From Angiostrongylus vasorum (Eukaryota > Nematoda > Chromadorea > Rhabditida > Metastrongylidae): a stretch of DNA of 64,000 bases. The stretch spans positions 1-64,000 of the forward strand of contig JADANN010000194.1 in the NCBI GenBank assembly GCA_018806985.1, read 5' to 3'. Shown here one piece after another: positions 14,701 through 36,214 of the stretch; the first letter of the stretch is position 1; each line of letters starts with the position of its first letter. A program made the position numbers and the translations under genes. Below the pieces are notes generated by a model. The model was not told the origin of the DNA. It saw only the letters and a list, made by a program, of their open reading frames with translations, and did not search any database.

Positions 14701-15599
14701 GAACGCCTTAAAGAGAGTACCACAGCCACTAGCACTGGCACTAATATTTAATCATACTTTCACACTCTGGGTGGAAAATGCATTGAGAAAGGGACAGTTT
14801 TGGCAATGCGTTCGAATAGGAACTCATTTTAAATGCGTTTCTTAGTTTACCATTGGACCACTCAAACTGCTAGCGAAGATGAAATAGCCAATTTTGAAAA
14901 AACTAATACTCCCACTCTCGATTTACCGGACGAAGAGATGGAGGTTCGACATGAAATGCCTAGTCACTCGCATGAAAGAGCACCTATCACCTTCAAGATC
15001 ATCTCCAGTCATTTTCTCAGTAATTGAATTTCGTTTCACCAACTTCATTTTACGATGATACAGCGGGTTACAATTTGATGATTTATAGATTTTCAGTGGA
15101 TGATGTCAATGCTCAACGATGGTCATGTCAGTGGCGATGCTGGTCATAATAATTTCATTACCTGACTCTTATCGAGTTAACAGCGATTGGACGCCACGAT
15201 TGGCGAAGTTTCCTGGTTTTCGATTCGTTTCGAATTCTTTCATTTTTTTTTTAAAATTTGAACGACTTTATAGCGGCATTTATTTACCTAATCGCTTTTC
15301 ACCATCCATTACCCACGAAGACAATAACGAGCCTCCACTGCGGCTCGGATACTGCTTGATATTTTGGGCTTTAATACGTCGCTGAATGATGATCGCTTCG
15401 ATTTCTTATCTTCGTTAGCCGATCCTGGAATAGCTGCGCGCAGAGAGTTGCCGGCTTCTTGAAAAGCTGGGATGAATGCTGCGCAGTGTGCCCGACACCA
15501 CTCCTCAAATTCCAAAACGAATAGTCGACCACTTGGACTTAGCATGCGGTCGAAAGAGGGCATGGTCGTCTTTCTGATTTCTCACCATCTGCTACTGCA

Positions 15600-15905
15600 G
15601 CTTTCATAGCGCCCCGAAATGTTCAATTTACTGGAAGTACAGCCACAAAAATCATGAGATATGAGCAAAACTCGGAACCTCAGTTTGCTTTCCAAACCTA
15701 CAAACCACCCTTTCCCTTGCACATATGTGCTATCCCACCTCACCAATCGAAGCCTTGCTTTGCTCTTTCTACTAGCCATTTTCTTTACACTAACGGTACT
15801 TGCAGCAATTACCCGTCATCGGAGATAATCTGAAAGCACAAATCGGCATTCAAGCCAATTAAGCTTAAAGTTGCAGCCGAAATTGCAATGGTTTAAATCA
15901 CATCA
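15600..15905 (-). repeat. SINE-B family copy
   Basis: On the minus strand it has a leader (TTAATTGGCTTGAATGCCGA, then GGTAATTGCTG, then ACCGTTAGTGTAAA). The tRNA-like box region GGCTTCGATTGGTGAGGTGG follows, and then the GAGTTTTGCTCATATCTCA end. The leader matches the copies at 29.4 and 47.4 kb, so it belongs to the element. Confidence 0.6.
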
Positions 15906-16559
15906 TAGAGATCACAATTTTAATTCGGGTCGGAAGAGCACGCGAGGTTCGAGGATGTGCTCTTATCTCAGTGTCCTTGTGAATGTATTTCACATAACAC
16001 CCAGCCATGGAAAAGGAGAACGCACTTAACAAAAATTAAAACATTATTTAAAGTATGTTTAAAAACTAGAACTAGTAGTAACACATACAGTTTCACATGT
16101 GAATCAGCTAAAGGTCCTTTTTTTCCTCACAAAACTTGTTGAGTAGGTTTCAAATGGAGAAAATTTTGGCTAAAGGCGGAATACTACATTTCTTAAGGTC
16201 TGTTCGTTGAAGCTGTTCAAGTAGCACTTTCGAATAATCAAGTGGATTTTCATAATATCTACAACCTTTTCAAAATAGTCCCATCGGTCCTTCTTATACA
16301 AGAGAGGACTGCCGAAAATATAAATTCTTTGGGTGAAAAAAGGCTTCACATGCCATTGCAGCATAGAAGCTCTTGTGTGATAAATGCAGGGGCTCTTATC
16401 ATCTTATGTGAGATGATGTGCATTGCCTAAGATCATATGTGGCTAAAAAATGTGACCTCTAAGAAAATATATCATCAGCTCAAAATGGATTTTACTGACC
16501 GATAAAAACTATAGTCCATAAATCGTTGCCTACCAGAATCAGCTTTTTACGAATTATCG

Positions 16560-16850
16560 AGTTGATAGGAATAGCGTATAGCGCTGTGGTCGGAGCCGCC
16601 TTGCAATACACATGGGATCGATGCTCGCGCTTGACGCCCAACAAGCCCTCCATCTCTCCGAGGTCAGCAAATTGGTACCACACTTATCTGGGAGCGTAGC
16701 AGCACTGTCCTGATACATCGCTAGCCACCGCGCATCATTGCAAACGCCACATATGCATTCGATCAACTCCAACGGTGCCTAATGAAGTCGAAAGCACGGC
16801 GCATCCCATAGAGATAGATCAATGCCTAGAGCTTTTCTTTATCCTTTTAC
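16560..16850 (+). repeat. SINE-A copy
   Basis: The head is GCGCTGTGGTCGGAGCCGCC and the B-box-like element is GGGATCGATGC. The core includes CCAACAAGCCCTCCATC, GGTCAGCAAATTGGTACCAC and ACTTATCTGGGAGCGTAG. The distal part has CATTCGATCAACTCCAACGG, and the tail is CTTTTCTTTATCCTTTT. It is well preserved. Confidence 0.8.
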
Positions 16851-17935
16851 CGAGGTGATAAACTGACTTTTGAGAATACGAAGAGTATTTTGTTCGCTTT
16901 TTTTGTATATGCTGTTGGGATACTGTAGTTATTTAGTAATTGAAATTTCTTGGAACATGGCAAAGTGGCCCACTATTTGTCCTGACGTTTGCAGTTGTCG
17001 CGCATGCCTAAACAACTTTGGAAATAGGAATTTCGCTTCTCAGGAGTTTCAGCTTTAAATAGATTTAAAGTCAAAGAAGAAAATTATTAACAGACGTGAG
17101 ACTTTTTCCGATACAATGGTAAAAATGACAATCGCCTATTAACTCGTTAAACTTGCGCTGGCTTTTGTTGAACACTGCTCATAATTTTTTGGCAATTTTC
17201 GATAACTAGAGCAGCTGAGCTCAGAACTTCATATACTTACAGAAGAAGTTTTGGTCCATCCCTCAAATAGGATCCAAATAATCGTTAGAAATGCTAGTCC
17301 GTTGTTAAATCCATTTAAAGCTTAAGCTCACAGAAAATTGAGAGTGAAATTTGTACTTTTATTATTGCTAATGCAAGCGCCGCAACCGCAAGTATAGAGA
17401 TAAATTGAAGAACATCATTCTGTCCCCTTCTCCGAAAATCCCGACTGTACAAGCGTCGACGCAAAACAGCGAAATAGGTACGTTCCTCGTACTTCAGAAA
17501 ATTACAGTTTCTCTTCATTAAAATAAGTAGTGATTTCAATGGATTTCATTCTGAGCAAAAAATTTTGTTGTCAGCTGATATATGTTAATCTACAGTGGAA
17601 GGGCTCACATAATTCTTGGCGCCACACGTGAATGTATAGAATTCACATCGTCCACTCTCGTTGTGTGTGTGTGGGTGTGTATTCTAGCAGTTAATTCTTC
17701 TAAGAAGCGATAACTTGAAGAGTGTCATGGCGATGTGCTGCAATTTATCGTAACGATTTCGGCTCTAGTGAGTCAATAACCTGTAATGCTGTAATTTTTG
17801 GATGATGCGAAAAAAAGGAGAAACACTCTGCAAAAGTGTTCACTCGATGGGAGTGGATTTTCGGTCTTCTTTTCTTTTAGATCAATAAAAATTGGTTGGT
17901 AATTTTCTACTTCGAATTTATAAATATTCGGATAA

Positions 17936-26798
<8,863 letters not shown>

Positions 26799-26845
26799 CG
26801 CCTAATCGGTTTTCTATTGATTTGGACGTGCTACTTTCATTTTCA

Positions 26846-26851
26846 AATAAA
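26846..26851 (+). promoter_or_regulatory. Poly(A) signal for cysteine synthase gene
   Basis: A canonical AATAAA lies 48 bases after the stop codon at 26796-26798, a usual nematode 3' UTR length. It supports the assigned last exon. Confidence 0.7.
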
Positions 26852-26929
26852 ACATCACCACCTTTCTTCTTATGTCATTACTAGTAACTTGAACTTTGTA
26901 CCTATATCTAAATCAAGATGGTTATTTCC

Positions 26930-27110
26930 GCACTAGGCGGAAATGCATCACTTAGCGATGCCATGCTGTATACGATGGTCACTGGTTCAATCCCACCACA
27001 GAGCAATTAAATACCCCATCTTTCCAGTGTTGCTGGATTACTACAGGACTTGCCTAAGAAGACCTCCCTCCGATCGACAAGGGCATGCAATCACTTGCAA
27101 ATAATACTTG
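26930..27110 (+). repeat. SINE-A-like copy, highly degenerate
   Basis: A box-like CACTTAGCGATGCC, a B-box-like GGTTCAATCCC near 26984, CCCCATCTTTCCAGTG, CAGGACTTGCCTAAGAAG and GCATGCAATCACTTGC follow the family order, with many changes. It may be a distinct subfamily. Confidence 0.35.
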
Positions 27111-27884
27111 GATATGCTTAATTAAGGCTACTTTGAAATTCCAAAGAGATTCAACTCCATCAGCATACAAATTCATTCGTGAAGAAGTCAAGGTCTGGCA
27201 AAATGGCAGATGAACCCCTACATATTTCCGAAACAGTTCCTAAATAGCAGACACGAGGCGGCAAACCAAATGAATGGAGTCCAGGGATCCGCACAATATG
27301 TTAAATTGGATGATATAAATAAATTTCCGTCACAACATTACAGTCATTCGTCTTCATAAGCATCGGCGATCAAAGTGATCAGTGATAGACGGCGATGGTA
27401 AAACATCAGTTGTTTCGATGGCTGGGTAGAGTCATCATGTCAGTGATTGCCCCCTACCTGACATAGGTAGGAGGCAAACTTAAGCGTGATAGGGTGAATT
27501 CTCATCTAGACAGTTGAGATTCGAAGACGATCTTCACTGCCTTTGTTGAAGTTTGTTACAGAGGAGCAAAATTTGAACGTAGCTGAAGAACAATTATACT
27601 GGATAGATCGTCAAAGTTTTCCGAGTAACACTCCAGTAAATTCATCATATAACGGATCCAATCAATTACTTATTACTTCAGTTTAAAGGAAGTAAAAAGG
27701 TAAATTGGTTTCCTTGCAAAAATCGCTAACTTCTGGATAGTGCTGATCCAGTGACACACATTGGCTCATCAACTATTATGTGTCGTTTTCGTAAACGTGA
27801 GAGGTCACGGTTGGCGATAGCGTCATTACGTTAGATGAGATCTCCTTGATTACTGCGAATTTTGTTGAATACAATGTCTTTAAG

Positions 27885-28180
27885 GGGCGCGTGTGGCGCA
27901 GTGGACGAAGGCGCCCTGCAACGCACACGTGGAATCGATCCTCGCGTCCGTGGCCCACCAAGCCTTCCATCCCTCCGGGGTCGGAAAATTGGTACCAGAC
28001 TTGTCTGGGAGGATAGCAGCACTGGCTCGATACATCGGTTGGCCACGCGAGTCATTGTATCATTGTAAAGCGCCAGATAAGCATTCAATCACCTAAAAAA
28101 TGATGCTTAATCAAGTCGAACGCATGGCGCATCCCTCAGGGACTGATCAACGCCAACAGCTTTATCCTTCATTTTCTTTA
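27885..28180 (+). repeat. SINE-A copy, best preserved
   Basis: A box TGGCGCAGTGG at about 27893; B box region GGAATCGATCCTC at about 27930; core CCCACCAAGCCTTCCATCCC, GGTCGGAAAATTGGTACCAG and ACTTGTCTGGGAGGATAGCA; distal CATTCAATCACC; then GCGCATCCCTCAGGGACTGA and tail CTTTATCCTTCATT. Used here as the reference copy for the family. Confidence 0.9.
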
Positions 28181-28604
28181 AAATGTCTTTTATAATCATT
28201 TTATGTCCACAATATCGCCAATAAGGCGTCAACTAAAGTCGATGGATGGAATGGAGATGCAAAGAATATTTCGTTGAACGCAAGCATAGAAAAAAGAACT
28301 TGTGAATTCTTATATCGTAGAACAGCACTCCGTTTAGCTTATAGATGAGGAAGAGCAGCGTAATTCGCAAGGAATGGCCATCTTACAAGGCATTTCCATT
28401 TTACACACTTGGTAGGTGGCACTGATCAAATTGAGTAATGCTTCATAAATAAGGGACAGAGATGGACTGCAGTTAAAGCGCCATATTGCGAGTTGCAGAC
28501 TGTTTGCTTTCCTGAATAGAGATAATGTCGTGCTTACTCGCCAGTTAGACGTTGACGACCTTCCTGTATTTATCGAACGATAAGGAACTGGCCTCTGAGG
28601 TACT

Positions 28605-28915
28605 TCATACTTGACACTTGACACTTGAACGGCCCGTTCTCACCAGTTGTGCGGACGCCAGCATAATCACCATTTTTCGAAGACTTGCTGGTTATTCCAC
28701 TGTGGTTCCCTGGAATCCCGAGGTCAGCCTGGCCAAAGTCTGCCCCAGGTCACCACCACAGGCAGTCGCAGGCCTTGTGGATTAGGGGGAAATTTGCCAC
28801 CATGCGACTAGTTTGATACCAGAACGGTAGTGGATCCTGGTATTGGTTTACTCTTAGCTAGGCTTCCTGATGGAAGCGCCGAACTCCCTTTTCAGCTTGG
28901 GAGAGTTGGGAGGTA
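28605..28915 (-). repeat. RTE-derived short element, copy 2
   Basis: Minus-strand copy ending at 28605-28625 in TCAAGTGTCAAGTGTCAAGT, a tandem tail of the same kind as the (CAAGTAT)n end of the RTE elements. The body shares GGAAGCCTAGCTAAGAGTAA and GTCGCATGGTGGCAAATTTC with copies 1, 3 and 4. Confidence 0.7.
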
Positions 28916-29354
28916 GCTTATAACGACAATGAGCTTTCGATGTTCAGCTTCCGATACTGTTCAAGATGTGCCAACGTTGTTGCAGTGGCTATCAACTAGC
29001 ACAGTGGGTTCTACGTTCGTGTGAAATAATTCCAGAAACGTCTGTCATCTCAGACATGAGGCGAATTTGATGCGAAATACACATCGAATTCGTAAGTACA
29101 TTCCACTTTTGGCGTAGATGGTTTCAACATTCTTCTTCAGCTCCGAGTTTCGAAACAGAAATTAGTCGCTTTTGATATGAACACTTATCTACGGGCACCG
29201 CAAGTATTGATTGGAAAGGGGTGCTCCGCCGATAGCAAATTTCAGTTTTGGTTGAACATACGATGCTCTTCATATGCTCTTCAATATCCTACCGACATAG
29301 AAAAGACCATGAAAAATAGCTTTCTACTACGACAACAACTGTAGAATAACATGT

Positions 29355-29600
29355 TATACTACCAAAATGACGCCGAGATATTTGCGAAATCCGGACCCCA
29401 GGCCTGATTCAAACCCACGATTATTCTTTCCGAGAGCTCACGTCTTGCCCACTGCACCACTGAGGCCCCTGCTTTACCTCTTAGCCAGTTTTTTACACTA
29501 ACGGTGCCATCAGCAATCACCTGTGAACGGGAATGATCTGGAGAGCATAAGTCGCCATTGAACCCAGTTAAACTGAGGCTATAGTCGAAATGACAATGTA
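29355..29600 (-). repeat. SINE-B copy
   Basis: On the minus strand: leader AACTGGGTTCAATGGCGACT, GGTGATTGCTGATGGCACCG and TTAGTGTAAAAAACTGGC; then GCCTCAGTGGTGCAGTGGGC (A-box-like), GTGGGTTTGAATCAGGCC (B-box-like), and TTTCGCAAATATCTCGGCG. It is the clearest copy of the family. Confidence 0.75.
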
Positions 29601-30800
29601 CATTACATACTACATTACATGCACAATACATGCAACATTATCACAAGTCTGGCAAATATGGCACAAAAATATCATCGTAAAGGCCTCAGGGGTCTTTAGA
29701 GAAAAACATTTCCTTCCTTCTTAACTAAGCAGACATGTGACTGGTTGGGAAGACGAGCAGGACAGCTGATTATACGACACTTACGTGAGGACGTGACCTC
29801 TGGAGGACTCATGAGATGCGAAGACAATGGCCGCTTTCTGGTTGAGATCAACATATCTCAACCTACACTGAAATCCACTAATTGCAGTACAGACAGAATC
29901 CATAGATCTTTTCGTGTAACAAAAAAAGTTCTCCTGTTCCACCACAAGGAAGTTCTGATTTCATAGAGCCGTTGACGTACATTCCGTCCACTTTATTGCT
30001 TGTAGGCTCACATTTCGAAAACAAGAGTGAGTGCGCCAGCAGGATTCCGTCTGACAGGATACAGTGGTACTTCCCAATGTACCGCTCGGGTTTGCAGGTG
30101 CCAGTCTTCCGCTGGAAATTCTTAAAACTTAGGATGCGTTTTCAATCCTTGGAAACTTTCTTTCTAAACATTTAAAACAGAAAATACATTGTATAAACAA
30201 TACATATATAATTAAAGAGGTGTAATAAGTCTCTTGCACAAATCTACAAAGTTCTGAAGTCCAGAAGTACCACAACGTTCCAGAAACCATCGCCATCCCT
30301 TGGGAAACCGACTTCGTAGCCAAAGGTTTAAAGGACGGCTACTATTCACGTGCAGCGATTCTTGCAGCGAGTTTCGCTTTGGGACAGAGTCAACCTCAGA
30401 ATGAATTTTTGCACTTTCATTTCCGTCCTAAATTGCTATCTGGCGAATTTCTAACGCGTGCTCTCAGTTGTTAGTGGTTTTTGTAGGTGTAAGATCTTAA
30501 TAAGGTAAGTGATTTTGAGGGTTAAGTTCCCGTTCCTCCGATTGTTGCGGTGCCACGATTCGCTGTTTTCAAAATTGGGCGGACCTTACTTTTAAATCCT
30601 GGGAAAGTAATGCAATTAGCAGAACAGTTTGTTCTGCATCAGGACAGTGCAGCTAGGAGGACATATTTGGTCCCAATCGGTTTTTGGCATTTCGTTGTCG
30701 TTCGCGTGTTTGTTTCTGCATGGCGTTGCCATCGTTGTCTGCATGTAAATCAGCTACTTTATAGAATGTGGTTCGTTTCATTTAATAACTTCTACCCACA

Positions 30801-30807
30801 TTTTCAG
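30801..30807 (+). promoter_or_regulatory. Probable spliced-leader (trans-splice) acceptor of eL37
   Basis: TTTTCAG ends one base before the start codon, so the mature leader would have no gene-encoded 5' UTR. This is common for nematode ribosomal protein mRNAs. A cis-spliced 5' UTR exon is the alternative. Confidence 0.6.
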
Positions 30808-33245
30808 ATGACTAAGGGTACTCAGGCTTTCGGTAAGAAACACGTTAAGTCGCACACACTGTGCAAGCGATGTGGGCGCTCGAGCTTCCACATACAGAAG
30901 AAGCGGTGTGCGTCATGTGGGTATCCGGATGCTAAGAAACGGAAGTACAATTGGGGAGCGAAGTCGATCCGTAGAAGGACCACTGGCACCGGCCGCATGC
31001 GCCATCTCCGCAAAGTGCATCGGCGTTTCAGGTCAGATGTTTTGATTTTATTCCTTCCTACTGTTTCTTGTCATTCCATGTTACTCTGCTTATTCTGTTC
31101 TAACTTTCGTGGCTAAGTTTTAGTGGACTTCCTTTTACTTGTGCATCACTTTTTTTAAAAACCTCACACAATATAGTCGCTTTGTTGCTTACTGCCTATT
31201 TTTCGTGGGTGGGTATGATGTGGAATATCACCACAGCGATCAACTTGTTTAAATTGTTGAGCTTACACGAAACTTCAACGAAGCTCAACGATTTAATCAT
31301 GTTGACCATTCAACTACCAAGGTGAAATGACGGTCGGTTTGAAAATTATACCCACAATGTTTTCTTGTACACTTCAATCCGCTCACTATTACGACCGTCA
31401 GTTCTTCTGTGATAGCATTCGATTTGGGTTACTTAACATATGGCCTTGAACATAATGTTACAGATGGTAAAATTACGTTTCTAGTATGACCTTGTGCTCA
31501 GCGTTGTCACGACTGTTTTTGAAAATGGAAACATACGTTTGGTCAAAAGTTTTCTTTAGTAACAAGCAGATTATCAATCATTGAGAAATCAGGCACGTTC
31601 TAGGAATCTGTAATGAGACTGGCTTACTAGTTCAAGCAAACAGGATTAAACAGCACTCCTTCTAAAGCCTTTTCTTTTCATATAACTGGATGATTCTTTG
31701 AATGATCTAATTGTGCTAAATACTGAAGTCCTCACTATGTTTGGTGGAACGAGTTACAAAATTTTGTTTAGTTGAAATGGAAGAGAAGTGACCCCTATTT
31801 GGTTTACTAATCGATTCGTTAGTATTTTTTATTTCTTGTCGACTTCAATCGATAATCTCCCCAGTGAGTCGTTTTATCGTCTCCAATTGAAACAAAACAC
31901 TACAATACTTTGAAGCTATATCAATCCACTACAACGAAGAAACCCATGTTCATATAATTTCCATGATCCTACATAGTTATATTCCCGAACACTTACTACA
32001 ATTTTTCTTCCCCTTTTCAGTGGACGTCGCAAAACTTTATTTTGCGTGATTCACAACTTTTTTACTTAGAGGAATTTCCAGCACTTCTGTCTTTGCTCGA
32101 GTATTAAAGACTTATCCTTTTCTCTCCGACATTTCTCATTTTATTTTTACGGGGCAAAACTGTTTTTGAACAGGTTAGATTGTGCGTTGATTACAGTGCG
32201 TGTTCTCCTAGTTGGAGTATGTGGATTCTTTCATTGGTTTTTCTTTAAATGAGGTTCCAACATTAACAACATGCAAGCACTTTTATTATGAAGCGACCGC
32301 ATCCAAGTGTCATTTTATAATCTCCATTTACAATGGTGCACCATAACTTCTCGTAAATGTGTGGTTTCACTACAACGAGGAATGTGATGTTCAATGTAAT
32401 TTCTAAAATTTTATGCAGTAGCGTTGGGCTTGGCGTAAGCCGCGTGTAGAGCAGTGGCCGGAGGGGCCGTGCAATACACATGGGATCGGTCTCTGCGCCC
32501 TAGACTCGCCAGGCCCTTCATCCCTCCGGAATCGGCAAATTGGTGCCAGACTTGTCTGGGAGAATAACAGCACTGGTTGTATACATCGGTAGGTCAGCGC
32601 GAGTCATTGTAAAGGCCAAATATGCCTACAGTCACCTCCAACGGTGCCTAGTGAAGTCGAATGCATGGCGCATCCCTCAGAGATAGATCAACGCCGAGAG
32701 CTTTATCATTTTTAATGTTGAAATAGAGTGGTTTTTTTATTTTCACACTTAAAAGCGGTACAATGCCTCGACTCTTCAAGTTGTTTGTGAACACTAATAT
32801 TCGGCTGTATGTTTCCTTCAGACTGGTCGAATTAACCGCCTTTAAAATATCTTGGGGAGATTTTAGAAAGAAGAAAAAGTGTGCTCATGCGTCATTTAGT
32901 GATAGCACAGAAGACGAAAGTGTTGCTTAATTGAAGTGCAAAGTAAGGTTGATTTCTGTTCGTAACAATTGTCCCTTTTCTTTTTCAAGACTTTGTTTTA
33001 ACGAAGAACTAGCAGAGATTAGTTTTCTGTACGGAAGACCACTGTCAACGCATTCTGGTTTCGTTCGCTTTCTTTCGCACACTAGCAGTACATTTCCAGT
33101 ACATTTATTATTATTAAATATTCAACCTTAACATACACAGTGATGTTTTCAAGTCAGTAGATTTAAAGTGGCATCTAATGTATTTGTTTTCAGAAATGGA
33201 TTCCGTGAAGGTACAACCCCGAAGCCTAAGGTCGCCGCCAGTTAA
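30808..33245 (+). CDS. rpl-37: 60S ribosomal protein L37 (eL37)
   Basis: Small zinc-binding protein of the large ribosomal subunit. Exon 1 is 30808-31031 and exon 2 is 33194-33245, joined in phase (AG|A) across a 2.16-kb intron with GTCAGA and TTTTCAG signals. The product is 91 residues, a normal length for eL37. It opens with [19 protein letters not shown] and has the C4 zinc ribbon (C19, C22, C34, C37) followed by [20 protein letters not shown]. The last exon gives [12 protein letters not shown]. The ATG is taken at 30808 because it begins the conserved protein and lies directly after TTTTCAG, as for a spliced-leader acceptor. The intron contains a SINE-A copy. Housekeeping gene with no visible damage. 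Confidence 0.97.
32438..32720 (+). repeat. SINE-A copy in eL37 intron
   Basis: Head CGTGTAGAGCAGTGGCCGGA, B-box-like GGGATCGGTCT, core GGCAAATTGGTGCCAGACTT and GTCTGGGAGAATAACAGC, distal CAGTCACCTCCAACGGTGCC, and tail CTTTATCATTTTT. Same strand as the gene. Confidence 0.85.
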
Positions 33246-34670
33246 TGTTGTTTCTGTTTGGTGTTGTTATAAATACTTTCTTAACTCAACAAATTTGTTG
33301 TTATGGATGTATAATATTAGTTATAAGATGTTGTGGATTGTTAATTATTGCATGACAAAGGGTGGAAATAGGACATGTTATCCCATCTTACCGTTACCAT
33401 TTTTCACTAACCTGCCTTATGGTGATAGCGTTAGCAATATGTGACGGTAAAACGATCACTACACTCTTAACTACGTTCTGAGTGAATTAGTCAACAAAAC
33501 ATTCCTGGTCTGAGGATATTCTTTGTGTGAACAGTGTTCATTCCGTATCGGTTCTCGTAATACTGTTCGGCAGATGTGTTACCAAATTAGAGAACTGTTT
33601 TTCGTGTACTCTAGTGTGAGGCTTAAGTATATCACACTATCCTGTTTTGTCTCTGAAGCTGTTTACACTATGGAAATCGAACGTGGTTAGCAGTGGTGTA
33701 GACCATTCATTCGGTCATTCATCGCAACCGATGGTCTTTTTTGAGTCGTCGACTCTATGAGGTTCGTAGTTTGGTGTTTGCGATATTGGATTAACTCCTT
33801 TTGAAATCCTCTATGTGCATAGGAAAGTTACGATTGTACATGTGCCTTCATAACATGTGATATTCTATGGGTGTGTCGTGCCGGAAGAAGGCAGTAGAAC
33901 ATCGGTAACGCAAGTGGTCGTATTGACTTCTAAATACCCGGAACTTCGAGATCTAATTATAGCATAGTTTTCCTATATTTTCTGCTATTCTTACTCGATG
34001 TTTGCCCAGTCTTCCTTGCTAGTGGAAAAAGTGGTGTACCGCGGAGATGTGCTCGCAATTGGAAAAAGGATACTAGCTATCATGTCGTTTTAGCCATCAT
34101 TGGTCGTTATATTGAGTAGCTCCGGCGATTTGTTATATCAAGAGAGCAGGTTCCTCTTAATTGAACACTGACAGAGTGCTGCTTCCGGTTATCTGCTATT
34201 TACATCCTGCTCCAGGTATTTGCATAGAAGCAGATAATACCTCGCATGAATAGCGATGGGGTGTTGTTTTCATGTAACGCAGTACTTTCTTCTTCAAGGA
34301 AATGCATTTGAAATAAAGACGAAATGTAATGAGCGAACCAGGAAGTAGTTTATGTGCTCATTCAGCAGTGAGTTTCCAGGTTTTCTTCGCTTAAGCATAG
34401 CTTCAAATATTGGAAAACACAACAGGCCCACGGTTAAGGTAACATTGATTAACAATGTCAGAATCTGAGTACTGTCATCAGGACCTACATACTGCTATAG
34501 GATTTGAAAGCATAGAATCGTATCGTATCATGAGTACCATGTCAGCCAATTGCAACAACTGCCAAGAAAAAAAAGGTGTACGAGAGGATTGCTGTGCCTG
34601 CTGTCCCATACGATTTTTCAGCACAGACATAAAAGTTCTTCAGGAAGAATATCTTAGCACGTAAATCAAA
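33246..34670. other. Intergenic stretch without recognised features
   Basis: Downstream of eL37. I see no exon with family motifs and no repeat copy. An AATAAA at 34312-34317 lies too far from the eL37 stop to assign with confidence. A 69-codon frame at 34455-34664 has no splice or similarity support. Confidence 0.5.
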
Positions 34671-34674
34671 GGCT

Positions 34675-35530
34675 TTAGTTGAGCCACAACCAGTTGAGCA
34701 AATAGAATTTCGGTAGGTACTGCATGGACTGCATCATAGCCGAATCCATTGTCATAGACTTGTTGAAAGCACCAATTGCTCCTTGTCCTAACCTTTGTAC
34801 ACCGCAGCGTTTGTCAACTAAAAAAATAAACTCGTTTTAAAAAGCCGTTCTGACTGTTGTGGCAGACGACATCATCTTTCTAAAGCAGTTTAGGGACTGA
34901 ACAACGTTGGAAAGCGGAGTTGCCACACTGGAGCGAGAAAGGCATCGTGTGGTTAGAGAATTCCTCTCAAACATTTGTTTTGCTAGTGATATCGCTATCC
35001 TTCTCGAAGAGTACCAGTGAGTCAGAGATGATACTAAATGATCTCAAGGGGATTTGGAAAAAGTATTGGATTATGGATAAATAAGAGTAAGACCCCTGTT
35101 CATGAAGAACTCATGGTGCGAACGCGAACAAATGAAACTGATTAGTTCATCAATTGCAGAGACTAGCTCGTAAGAGTACGCCATGCGTTAGTTGAACGTG
35201 AAGAAAAACATCAAGGTTGAAATTATGGGAAATAAGAGAGACAGCACGGATCGCGATCGGGCCTTTCAAAGAAGTTCCGACCAGCAGGACCCAAGCACCG
35301 ACCCGCACTGTTCATGCACAAGAGATTTTATTCATACTTCAACACATCCAATACTCCGAGCACCACTACTGGATCGTTTAGCCAGAATACGCATGTTAGA
35401 CATTCGAAACCTATCCCATCTTTTAGATATACGAAAATATACATTGATAGCGAAGCGTAGATGGCCCGATCATATATTAGAAAGAGATTATTGGCTAGTT
35501 TGTGTCTTCTTCTTTTCATTTTACTTGTCA
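34675..35530 (+). mobile_element. RTE fragment (RT domain and downstream part)
   Basis: The start CAACCAGTTGAGCAAATAGA, then ATTTCGGTAGGTACTGCATG, matches the RT segment of the element at 41.46 kb. It continues with a decayed copy of the segment after FADD (ACTCATGGTGCGAACGCGAA near 35110 matches 42001-42020) and ends near 35500. It is broken in all frames. Confidence 0.65.
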
Positions 35531-35649
35531 TATGGAGCTTTTTAGTTGCTGCCGTTCAAACTTCAGACTTGTGTAATTAAGCCTTTTAAATAGAGTTAAA
35601 ATTGCTATGCCAAATATAGTACGATTAACAGATGTAATAAGCGCAATAA

Positions 35650-36010
35650 GGTGTAGACTTGATACTTGATACTTGAATGACCCGTCCTCACTGGTTGTGA
35701 GAGTCCCAGCATAACCTCCACTTTTCGGAGATTTGCTGGTTAAGCCATTGGTTTGCCCCAGGTCTTCACCACAACAGGCAGTCCCAGCTTTTAAGGATCA
35801 GAGGGTGATTTGCCACCATGCGACTTTGATACCAGGACGGCGGTGGATCCGGGTCTTGGTTTATTCTTAGCTGGGCTTCCTGATGGAAACGCCAGACTCC
35901 TTCTCACCTTGGGAGAACCTGCCAGAGGATGAATCCCCCTGTACATTGCAGTTTGACATCCAGGAACACCTCCCAGCCACGATGACGCGGTGAACAATTG
36001 GGAGGAACGT
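35650..36010 (-). repeat. RTE-derived short element, copy 3
   Basis: The best copy of this family. Minus-strand order: CATCGTGGCTGGGAGGTGTT, GATTCATCCTCTGGCAGGTT, GAAGGAGTCTGGCGTTTCCA, GTCGCATGGTGGCAAATCAC, CCTCTGATCC...GTGGTGAAGACCTGG, GAGGACGGGTCATT, then TCAAGTATCAAGTATCAAGT. The block CTCTGATCC...GTGGTGAAGACCTGG also occurs at the 5' end of the RTE at about 39660-39690, and the tail matches the RTE 3' end at 42719-42735. Confidence 0.7.
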
Positions 36011-36214
36011 GTAGACAGAAGTATATAAGAGCAAAATAAGGAAGCGTGCATAAAATAGCATAGAGAGCTCCGAAATGGGTTGATATACTCTGAGGTTAGG
36101 GAGAGGTGTCATCATACTACTTATATGAATCCCAAGTGACTCCGTCAAATGACTTTGTATTCCTGAGTTAACAAGGCCAAGCTAACCTCTTTTCAAAACA
36201 ACATCTTTTTACAG

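Noticed and set aside
30550..31116. A longer start for eL37 upstream of 30808 in the same frame
   Set aside because: Residues before MTKGTQAF are not part of eL37, and TTTTCAG directly precedes the conserved ATG.
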